A stretch of 36,544 bases of DNA from Nocardioides terrigena (lineage in GTDB: Bacteria; Actinomycetota; Actinomycetes; Propionibacteriales; Nocardioidaceae): NCBI RefSeq assembly GCF_003047265.1, contig NZ_PZYY01000017.1:1-36544 (forward strand), written 5' to 3'. Made by a program: the position numbers and the translations under genes. Below, piece after piece: positions 30,711 to 36,544 of the stretch (the first letter of the stretch is position 1; each line of letters opens with the position of its first letter). The notes under the pieces were generated by a model that saw only the letters and a program-made list of their open reading frames with translations, had not been told where the DNA came from and did no database searches.

Positions 30711-31519
30711 ACACCGCACCAGTCGTCCGACCCGAGGTCGAGCAGTTCGTCGCCGCCGTGCGCGAGCGCTTCGCCGACCTGGACCCCGACGAGCGCGAGG
30801 ACCTGCTCGACGGCCTCGAGGCGGACATGTCCGACCTCGCCGACGAGCGTGGGCCGGAGGCGCTGGGGGATCCCGACGCGTACGCCGCGGAGCTGCGGGC
30901 CGCCGCCGGCCTCCCGCCCGCCGGTCGAGGGCGCCGGCCCGTGGCAGAGCGGGTGGAGGGGTGGCTCGACGGCGCGCGCCGGCGCTGGGACGCCGTCGCC
31001 CTCGGCCTCCCGGGTGATCCGTGGGGCCTGGCCCGGTCCCTGCGGCCGGTCTGGTGGGTCCTCCGCGCCTGGGTCGCGCTCCAGGTGGTGGACCTCCTGT
31101 TCGGGTCGGGCGCCCGCAACTTCGGGCTGTCCCCGGTGCCGAGCCTGCTGGGGTGGGGCCTGCCACTCCTGGTGGTGGCCGTCCTCGTCAGCGTCCAGAT
31201 GGGTCGCGGGAAGTGGTGGCCGGGACGGGGTGATCGTGGAGCCGCCGCCCGCGTCCTGCTGCTGGCCATGAACGTGGCGGCGATCGCAGCGGTGCCCGTC
31301 ACGGTGACCGAGGTGTTGACGCCCGCCAAGGTCGCGGCCTGGGGGATGGACGAGTGGACGCATCCGGTCTCGGACGTCGACCCCGGGGTGATCGCCTACG
31401 ACGGGCGCCAGGTCTGCACGCTGCGGGTGGTGGACGAGCAGGGGCGACGTGTCGAGGGGCTCCGCGTCCTGGACGCCACCTCCGGTGAGCTGCTGCCGCT
31501 GAACAACCCGTCCTGCTGA
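30707..31519 (+). CDS. HAAS-domain membrane protein
   Basis: 270 aa. The N-terminal helical part (about 8-70, EVEQFVAAVRERFADLDPDE then DLLDGLEADMSDLA) matches the HAAS/DUF1700-like domain that typically accompanies PadR regulators. Three or so membrane segments follow (WWVLRAWVALQVVDLLFG, LLGWGLPLLVVAVLVSVQM, ARVLLLAMNVAAIAAVPV), then a soluble C-terminal tail of about 70 residues with two Cys. Probably a sensor or signalling partner of the PadR protein; what it senses is unknown. Confidence 0.75.
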   Translation: MNTAPVVRPEVEQFVAAVRERFADLDPDEREDLLDGLEADMSDLADERGPEALGDPDAYAAELRAAAGLPPAGRGRRPVAERVEGWLDGARRRWDAVALGLPGDPWGLARSLRPVWWVLRAWVALQVVDLLFGSGARNFGLSPVPSLLGWGLPLLVVAVLVSVQMGRGKWWPGRGDRGAAARVLLLAMNVAAIAAVPVTVTEVLTPAKVAAWGMDEWTHPVSDVDPGVIAYDGRQVCTLRVVDEQGRRVEGLRVLDATSGELLPLNNPSC

Positions 31520-31587
31520 CCGAGGTCAGTCACCCCTGCGGGTGGGGCGAGGCGGCGTCGCGCGTCATGGTCGGCGTCGTGGGGCGT

Positions 31588-31593
31588 TACGTT
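31588..31593 (+). promoter_or_regulatory. Probable -10 box of the small membrane-protein gene
   Basis: TACGTT, about 41 nt before the ATG at 31635. It leaves a short leader holding the GGAG ribosome binding site (31623-31626). Confidence 0.35.
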
Positions 31594-31634
31594 CCACGAG
31601 CACTCATTCCCCACCACCACCTGGAGACAACACC

Positions 31635-31898
31635 ATGGGTTACGGACTCGGCGTCTTCCTGCTGGCGCTCGGCCTCATCCTGGCCTTCGCCGTGCAGGAC
31701 ATGATCAGCGCCGTCGACCTCACGATGGTCGGCTACATCCTCTGCCTGGCCGGCGTCCTGGTCATCGCGATCACCGCCATCCAGAGCAACACGCGCCGTC
31801 GCCACACGACGGTCGCCACGACCACCGACCACGAGGGTCGTCGGGCCACCACGGAGAAGCGGACAGAGTCCGACCCGCCGGCCCCGCCGGCCGTCTGA
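31635..31898 (+). CDS. Small membrane protein, DUF6458-like
   Basis: 87 aa. Two transmembrane helices (GLGVFLLALGLILAFAVQ and VGYILCLAGVLVIAITAIQ) joined by the short loop DMISAVDLTM, then a basic, Thr-rich cytoplasmic tail (NTRRRHTTVATTTDH). The pattern matches the small DUF6458 proteins widespread in actinobacteria; function unknown. GGAG lies 8 nt before the ATG. It stands alone between two terminator or promoter regions. Confidence 0.75.
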   Translation: MGYGLGVFLLALGLILAFAVQDMISAVDLTMVGYILCLAGVLVIAITAIQSNTRRRHTTVATTTDHEGRRATTEKRTESDPPAPPAV

Positions 31899-31919
31899 GG
31901 CCTCGCTCCACCGGCTCTC

Positions 31920-31951
31920 CGCCCGGGTCCCAGCGTTTTGGGGCCCGGGCG
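31920..31951 (+). terminator. Terminator after the DUF6458-like gene
   Basis: 12-bp stem, 31920-31931 with 31940-31951 (one G-U), loop AGCGTTTT. It overlaps the probable -35 region of rpsO. Confidence 0.65.
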
Positions 31952-31967
31952 TCGCCGTTGGTAACCT
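31938..31967 (+). promoter_or_regulatory. Probable rpsO promoter
   Basis: TTGGGG (31938-31943), 18-bp spacer, TAACCT (31962-31967). A start near 31975 gives a leader of about 105 nt. Confidence 0.4.
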
Positions 31968-31974
31968 TCTCCGG

Positions 31975-32078
31975 TTGCCCACCGCACGGTGGGACATGCC
32001 GTCATGACGGCCGCGGATCCAGAGAGCCCCGGGCATCCTGCCCCGAGCGCCGCGCAACGAGACCGGAAGGAGCCCCGC
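31975..32078 (+). promoter_or_regulatory. Structured rpsO leader
   Basis: The leader holds a 7-bp hairpin CCCACCG/CGGTGGG (31978-31984 with 31987-31993), then the perfect 14-bp palindrome GCCGTCATGACGGC (31998-32011). Further C/G-rich sequence and the GGAAGGAG ribosome binding site (32065-32072) follow. S15 represses its own mRNA in several bacteria, so this may be the S15-binding leader; that is inference. Confidence 0.4.
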
Positions 32079-32354
32079 ATGTCGATCGGTACCGACGCGG
32101 AGACCAAGAAGAAGATCATCGCTGAGTACGCCACGGCCGAGGGCGACACCGGTTCGCCCGAGGTCCAGGTCGCTCTCCTGAGCTACCGCATCAGCCACCT
32201 CACCGAGCACCTCAAGCAGCACAAGCACGACCACCACAGCCGTCGTGGCCTCCTGCTGCTCGTCGGCCAGCGCCGTCGCCTGCTCAACTACCTGCAGAAG
32301 ACCGAGATCGAGCGTTACCGCTCGATCGTCGAGCGCCTCGGCCTGCGCCGCTGA
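32079..32354 (+). CDS. rpsO: Small ribosomal subunit protein uS15
   Basis: 91 aa. Binds the central domain of 16S rRNA early in 30S assembly. Signatures: GDTGSPEVQVALLSYRISHL, HDHHSRRGLLLLVGQRRRLL and NYLQKTEIERYRSIVERLGLR. GGAAGGAG lies 6 nt before the ATG. rpsO-pnp order is widely conserved. Confidence 0.98.
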   Translation: MSIGTDAETKKKIIAEYATAEGDTGSPEVQVALLSYRISHLTEHLKQHKHDHHSRRGLLLLVGQRRRLLNYLQKTEIERYRSIVERLGLRR

Positions 32355-32361
32355 CACGCCT

Positions 32362-32393
32362 GGAGCGGTTCCCCGATCACGGGGAGCCGCTCC
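32362..32393 (+). terminator. Terminator between rpsO and pnp
   Basis: 14-bp stem, 32362-32375 with 32380-32393 (one G-U), loop ATCA, beginning 7 bp after the rpsO stop. TGCTGGTTTG follows. It may be partial, allowing read-through into pnp. Confidence 0.75.
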
Positions 32394-32416
32394 TGCTGGT
32401 TTGCGGCCTACTCCGT

Positions 32417-32641
32417 TAGGCTCGACCCCGGCCCTCGCGGCCACCCGCTCACGCATCACGCACAACTTCACATTCACACCACCAGGAGTGGCCCGGAACG
32501 TCGGCTCGGTCCTCGGTAGTGGCCTCCGGATCGCCGCGTCAACCGCGGCCCGTGGGCCTCGATCGAAGACCGGCAACATGCTCGAACGACGAGCTGTTCG
32601 GGCGTTCCGCGGCTAGCTCCGCGAAGAGAAAGGGAAACCCT
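32417..32641 (+). promoter_or_regulatory. pnp promoter and long leader
   Basis: TAGGCT at 32417-32422 is a probable -10, giving a leader of about 210 nt. The leader contains short inverted repeats (CGAAC/GTTCG at 32583-32600; TTCCGCGG with CCGCGAA at about 32605-32625). A small open frame starts at GTG 32488 (42 codons) or ATG 32578 (12 codons) and stops at 32616, 25 nt before pnp. No ribosome binding site clearly supports the small frame. The structure would suit PNPase-mediated autoregulation, which is known in E. coli. Confidence 0.4.
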
Positions 32642-34870
32642 TTGAACGAGGGACCCATCATTTCTGCTGTCGAGACCGTGCTGGACAACGGCAAGTTCGG
32701 ACAGCGCACCGTCAAGTTCGAGACCGGCCTGCTGGCCCGCCAGGCGGCCGGCTCGGTCACTGCCTACCTCGACGACGAGACCATGCTGCTCTCGGCGACG
32801 ACCGCCGGCAAGACGCCGAAGGACCACTTCGACTTCTTCCCGCTGACGATCGACGTCGAGGAGCGGATGTACGCCGTGGGCCAGATCCCCGGCTCCTTCT
32901 TCCGGTCCGAGGGTCGCCCGGGCGAAGACGCGATCCTCACCTGCCGGCTCATCGACCGCCCGCTGCGCCCGACCTTCAAGAAGGGCCTGCGCAACGAGGT
33001 CCAGGTCGTTATCACCGTCATGGCGCTCGACCCCAACGTCCCCTACGACGTGCTGGCCATCAACGCCGCGTCGCTGTCGACCCAGCTCTCCGGCCTGCCG
33101 TTCTCCGGCCCCGTCGGTGGCGTCCGCGTGGCGCTCATCGAGGGCCAGTGGGTCGCGTTCCCGACGCACTCGCAGCTCGAGACCGCCGTGTTCGACATGG
33201 TCGTCGCCGGTCGGGTCACCGACACCGGTGACGTCGCGATCATGATGGTCGAGGCCGAGGCCACCGAGGAGACCATCGCGCTCGTCCAGGGTGGCGCCCA
33301 GGCGCCGACCGAGGAGGTCGTGGCCGGTGGCCTCGACGCCGCGAAGCCCTTCATCAAGCAGCTCGTCGAGGCCCAGGCCGAGCTGGCCCGCGAGGCCGCC
33401 AAGCCCGTCCAGGACTTCCCGGTCTTCCTCGACTACGAGGACGACGTCTACGACGCCGTCGAGGCTGCGGCCAAGGACGACGCCGACGCCGCGATGCGCA
33501 TCGCCGACAAGCAGGAGCGCGAGTCGCGCACCGACGAGATCAAGAGCGCGCTGCTCGGAAAGCTCGCCGGCCAGTTCGAGGGCCGCGAGAAGGAGATCGG
33601 CGCGGCGTTCCGCTCGCTGACCAAGTCGCTCGTCCGTGAGCGCGTCCTGCGCGACAAGGTCCGCATGGACGGTCGCGGTCTCGCCGACATCCGCCCGCTG
33701 CACGCCGAGGTCGGCGTGATCCCGCGCGTGCACGGCTCGGCGCTGTTCGAGCGTGGCGAGACCCAGATCCTGGGTGTCACCACGCTCAACATGCTCAAGC
33801 TCGAACAGCAGCTCGACACGCTCTCCCCGGAGAAGCACCGCCGCTACATGCACAAGTACGTCTTCCCGCCGTTCTCCACCGGCGAGACCGGTCGCGTGGG
33901 CTCGCCCAAGCGTCGCGAGGTCGGCCACGGTGCGCTCGCGCGCCGTGCCCTGCTGCCGGTGCTCCCGAGCCGCGAGGAGTTCCCCTACGCGATCCGTCAG
34001 CTCTCCGAGGCCATGGGCTCCAACGGCTCCACCTCGATGGGCTCGGTCTGCGCGTCCACGCTGTCGCTCCTCCAGGCCGGCGTGCCGCTCAAGGCGTCCG
34101 TCGCGGGCATCGCGATGGGCCTCATCTCCGGTGAGGTCGACGGCAAGACGGAGTACGTCGCGCTGACCGACATCCTCGGTGCCGAGGACGCGTTCGGCGA
34201 CATGGACTTCAAGGTCGCCGGTACCCGCGAGTTCGTGACCGCGCTCCAGCTCGACACCAAGCTCGACGGCATTCCTGCCGAGGTCCTCGCTGCGGCGCTG
34301 ACCCAGGCCCGCGATGCCCGTCTCGCGATCCTCGACGTCATGGCCGAGGCCATCGACGCCCCCGAGGAGATGTCGCTCCACGCCCCGCGGATCATCACGA
34401 TCCGGGTGCCCGTCGACAAGATCGGCGAGGTCATCGGCCCGAAGGGCAAGATCATCAACCAGATCCAGGACGACACGGGCGCGACCCTGTCGATCGAGGA
34501 CGACGGCACGGTCTACATCGGTGCGACCAACGGTGAGGCGGCCGAGGCAGCCAAGAACGCCGTCAACGCGATCGCCAACCCGACCATGCCCGAGGTCGGC
34601 GAGCGCTACCTCGGCACGGTCGTCAAGACGACCAACTTCGGTGCCTTCGTCTCGCTGATGCCCGGCAAGGACGGCCTGCTGCACATCAGCAAGCTGCGTG
34701 CCCTCGCCGGCGGCAAGCGCGTCGAGGCCGTCGAGGACGTCCTCGCGGTGGGCCAGAAGGTCCAGGTCGAGATCGGCGAGATCGACGACCGCGGCAAGCT
34801 CTCGCTCGTGCCGGTCGTGGAGGACTCCTCCGCGTCGGACGACGAGGCCGAGGCCGCCGAGTCCGAGTGA
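32642..34870 (+). CDS. pnp: Polyribonucleotide nucleotidyltransferase (PNPase)
   Basis: 742 aa. Phosphorolytic 3'-5' exoribonuclease; in actinobacteria it also adds tails. Two RNase PH domains, with LLSATTAGKTPKDHFDFFPL, GSFFRSEGRPGEDAILTCRL and RPLRPTFKKG in the first, and MDGRGLADIRPL and GSNGSTSMGSVCASTLSLLQ in the second. A KH domain (KIGEVIGPKGKIINQIQ) and an S1 domain (GTVVKTTNFGAFVSLMPGKD) follow, then a short acidic tail. The start is a TTG giving NEGPIISAVETV, preceded by AAAGGG. The frame from 32519 adds an arginine-rich stretch unlike the family. Confidence 0.97.
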   Translation: MNEGPIISAVETVLDNGKFGQRTVKFETGLLARQAAGSVTAYLDDETMLLSATTAGKTPKDHFDFFPLTIDVEERMYAVGQIPGSFFRSEGRPGEDAILTCRLIDRPLRPTFKKGLRNEVQVVITVMALDPNVPYDVLAINAASLSTQLSGLPFSGPVGGVRVALIEGQWVAFPTHSQLETAVFDMVVAGRVTDTGDVAIMMVEAEATEETIALVQGGAQAPTEEVVAGGLDAAKPFIKQLVEAQAELAREAAKPVQDFPVFLDYEDDVYDAVEAAAKDDADAAMRIADKQERESRTDEIKSALLGKLAGQFEGREKEIGAAFRSLTKSLVRERVLRDKVRMDGRGLADIRPLHAEVGVIPRVHGSALFERGETQILGVTTLNMLKLEQQLDTLSPEKHRRYMHKYVFPPFSTGETGRVGSPKRREVGHGALARRALLPVLPSREEFPYAIRQLSEAMGSNGSTSMGSVCASTLSLLQAGVPLKASVAGIAMGLISGEVDGKTEYVALTDILGAEDAFGDMDFKVAGTREFVTALQLDTKLDGIPAEVLAAALTQARDARLAILDVMAEAIDAPEEMSLHAPRIITIRVPVDKIGEVIGPKGKIINQIQDDTGATLSIEDDGTVYIGATNGEAAEAAKNAVNAIANPTMPEVGERYLGTVVKTTNFGAFVSLMPGKDGLLHISKLRALAGGKRVEAVEDVLAVGQKVQVEIGEIDDRGKLSLVPVVEDSSASDDEAEAAESE

Positions 34871-34885
34871 CCTGAGCTCCACCCG

Positions 34886-34918
34886 CGACCGGCCGGCAGA
34901 CCACCTGCCGGCCGGTCG
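34886..34918 (+). terminator. Terminator of pnp
   Basis: 14-bp perfect stem, 34886-34899 with 34905-34918, loop ACCAC, extendable by about 3 bp through a G-U. It is followed by CATTTCTCC. Confidence 0.8.
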
Positions 34919-34949
34919 TGGCATTTCTCCCCCGAAAGGCATCGCTTCC

Positions 34950-36254
34950 GTGCAGAACTCCGGCACCACCCGCACCCTCCAGACGGTCAAGGACTCGGAC
35001 GGCCAGGTGACCTCACGCGTCCGCCGCACGGTCCTGCCCAGCGGGCTCCGCATCGTCACCGAGCAGATGGCCGGCGCCCGCTCGGCGAGCATCGGGGTCT
35101 GGGTCGGCGTGGGCTCGCGGGACGAGACCCCGGCCCTGCACGGCTGCTCGCACTTCCTCGAGCACCTGCTCTTCAAGGGCACCCGGGAGCGCAGCGCCCT
35201 CGACATCTCGGTGGCCCTCGACGCGGTGGGTGGCGAGTTCAACGCCTTCACCGCCAAGGAGTACACCTGCTTCCACGCGCGGGTCCTCGACGACGACCTG
35301 CCGATGGCGATCGACGTCCTCGGTGACATGGTCACCAACTCGCTGCTGACCGCGGCCGACGTCGAGGCGGAGCGGGACGTGATCCTCGACGAGATCGCCA
35401 TGCACGACGACGACCCGGACGACGTGGTGCACAACCTCTTCGCCCACCAGGCGTGGGGCGACACCCCCCTCGGACGGCCGATCGCCGGCACCCACGACTC
35501 CATCACCGCGATGAGCCGCGACCAGATCCACCGCTTCTACCGCCGCCACTACCGGCCCGGGACCATGGTCGTCGCCGCGGCCGGCAGCGTCGACCACGCG
35601 ACCGTCGTACGCCAGGTGCGCAAGGCCTTCGGCCGTCAGGGCTTCCTCGACGGCGAGGGCGCCCCGGCCGCCGCCCGGATCACCGACAAGGCACGTCCGG
35701 TCGCCTCCGGCGAGGCCCGCACGACCCGCCCCTTCGAGCAGGTCAACATCGTGCTCGGCGCGAAGGGCATCACCCGCACCGACGAGCGCCGCTACGCCCT
35801 CGGGGTCCTCAACACCGCCCTCGGTGGAGGCACCTCGTCACGGCTCTTCCAAGAGGTGCGCGAGCACCGCGGGCTGGCCTACTCGGTCTACTCGTTCGCC
35901 AGCCACCACGCCGACGCCGGCCTGGTCGGTGTCTCGGTGGGCTGCCTGCCCGGCAAGGTCGAGGACGTGCTGGCCACCGTGCGCGGCGAGCTCGCCAAGG
36001 TGGCGGCCGACGGCATCACCGCCGAGGAGCTCGAGCGCGGCAAGGGCCAGCTGCGCGGGGGACTGGTGCTGGGCCTCGAGGACTCCGGCTCGCGGATGTC
36101 GCGGATCGGCAAGGTCGAGCTCATGCGCGACGAGCTGCTCTCGATCGACCAGGTCATCGCCCGGATCGACGCCGTCACGCTCGACGAGGTGCGTACCGTC
36201 GCCGCCGAGCTCTTCTCCCAGCCCGAGGTGCTCGCGGTCGTCGGCCCGCGCTGA
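34950..36254 (+). CDS. M16 family zinc peptidase
   Basis: 434 aa from GTG 34950. Inverted zinc motif H-x-x-E-H: His68, Glu71 and His72 in HGCSHFLEHLLFKGT, with the third ligand in the downstream AERDVILDEI stretch. The second, inactive half-domain carries GLAYSVYSFASHHADAGLV. It resembles the mycobacterial PepR and mitochondrial processing peptidase type of single-chain subunit. The pnp-M16 order is conserved in actinobacteria. No signal peptide is obvious. GAAAGG lies about 10 nt before the start. Its physiological substrate is not known from sequence. Confidence 0.92.
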   Translation: MQNSGTTRTLQTVKDSDGQVTSRVRRTVLPSGLRIVTEQMAGARSASIGVWVGVGSRDETPALHGCSHFLEHLLFKGTRERSALDISVALDAVGGEFNAFTAKEYTCFHARVLDDDLPMAIDVLGDMVTNSLLTAADVEAERDVILDEIAMHDDDPDDVVHNLFAHQAWGDTPLGRPIAGTHDSITAMSRDQIHRFYRRHYRPGTMVVAAAGSVDHATVVRQVRKAFGRQGFLDGEGAPAAARITDKARPVASGEARTTRPFEQVNIVLGAKGITRTDERRYALGVLNTALGGGTSSRLFQEVREHRGLAYSVYSFASHHADAGLVGVSVGCLPGKVEDVLATVRGELAKVAADGITAEELERGKGQLRGGLVLGLEDSGSRMSRIGKVELMRDELLSIDQVIARIDAVTLDEVRTVAAELFSQPEVLAVVGPR

Positions 36255-36297
36255 CCCCCTGCAGCCCCTCTGTCGAGAGCCGAGTGCCGCGGCCGTG

Positions 36298-36350
36298 ACT
36301 GGCGGCGGCCGACAGGTACGGCGAGCTGCGAGATGTCGGCGCCCGCCAGT
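36298..36350. repeat. Palindromic intergenic element, full copy
   Basis: Arms 36298-36314 and 36334-36350 match inversely at 15 of 17 bases, around a 19-nt loop (GGTACGGCGAGCTGCGAGA). The first 39 bp recur at 36413. It lies 43 bp after the M16 peptidase gene and could serve as its terminator. Confidence 0.7.
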
Positions 36351-36412
36351 GTCCTGGGCGGGTTGAGCGCCGCGTGGCAGGCGGCCCGCGGGTCTCCAGA
36401 GGCTGACTCGTA

Positions 36413-36451
36413 ACTGGCGGCGGCGGACAGGTACGGCGAGCTGCGAGATGT
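36413..36451. repeat. Second, partial copy of the palindromic element
   Basis: 36413-36451 equals 36298-36336 at 38 of 39 bases, 115 bp downstream. Its right arm is different, so only the inner GGACA/TGTCC pairing remains. Confidence 0.75.
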
Positions 36452-36544
36452 TGTCCTGACTTGTGTCGGTATGGACAGTTCTGTCTCGGGTTCGTCCGGA
36501 CACTTTGACCCGCTGTGAGCGCATGGTGCGTCCATGGCAGACAG
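36452..36544. other. Non-coding end of window, possible next gene start
   Basis: GACAGTTCTGTC at 36473-36484 is a small palindrome. TTTGACC near 36504-36510 could be a -35. An ATG at 36534 opens a frame to the edge, too short to judge. In related genomes dapB often follows the M16 gene, but nothing here proves it. Confidence 0.2.

Noticed and set aside
32583..32600. CGAAC/GTTCG as a LexA (SOS) box before pnp
   Set aside because: The spacer is 8 nt, whereas the Gram-positive LexA box has 4 nt between the half-sites.
32474..35506. A 1010-codon minus-strand open frame opposite pnp and the M16 gene
   Set aside because: It spans two unrelated real genes and their terminator, so it is a shadow frame.
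1..36544. tRNA, rRNA, CRISPR, prophage or toxin-antitoxin loci
   Set aside because: No cloverleaf, rRNA-like stretch, regularly spaced repeats, phage genes or recognisable toxin pairs were seen by reading both strands.

Overview
The window is high-GC chromosomal DNA from an actinobacterium. Many genes start with GTG. Many also have a TANNNT box 6-8 nt before the start codon, as in leaderless mRNAs. An ATP-grasp/alpha-E/transglutaminase cluster, a DUF4439-type ferritin-like gene, a DUF6458-type gene and a PNPase beginning NEGPIISAVE together suggest Nocardioides or a close relative (Propionibacteriales). The genus is inferred from remembered family features, not from a search.

Layout. 1-45: probable start of a transposase that runs off the left edge. 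103-164: repeats. 165-3610 (-): two-gene operon for a peptide-ligase-like system (ATP-grasp/alpha-E fusion and transglutaminase). 3669-9073: GNAT, a DoxX-like protein, a secreted protein, proS, cytochrome b561 and a HAD hydrolase, arranged as convergent and divergent pairs. 9323-10272 (-): ferritin-like protein plus lipoprotein. 10363-18614 (+): the conserved translation/transcription block rimP-nusA-ylxR-infB-rbfA-truB-ribF, ending in a membrane protein. 18688-28013: a PTS island with fruR-fruK-fruA-ptsH on the minus strand, ptsI divergent from it, then a polyol-type zinc dehydrogenase divergent from a mannitol-type EIICBA. 28160-31519: molybdopterin oxidoreductase, divergent from a PadR regulator and a HAAS-type membrane protein. 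31635-36254 (+): small membrane protein, rpsO, pnp and an M16 peptidase. 36255-36544: repeats only.

How the genes work together. HPr and Enzyme I feed phosphate to the fructose and mannitol EII proteins. FruK makes fructose-1,6-bisphosphate, and FruR probably controls the locus. The dehydrogenase probably oxidises a polyol or polyol phosphate. RimP, RbfA, TruB, YlxR, NusA, IF-2, S15 and PNPase form the usual ribosome-assembly, transcription and RNA-decay neighbourhood.

Most of the window is ordinary core genome. No defence system, prophage, CRISPR array, tRNA or rRNA was seen. The less-explained material is intergenic: three families of palindromic repeats (103-164 with 28082-28148; 24655-24784; 36298-36350 with 36413-36451), a large two-tier hairpin at 9214-9278, a chain of three overlapping mini-ORFs before infB, and several compact divergent promoters or operators.
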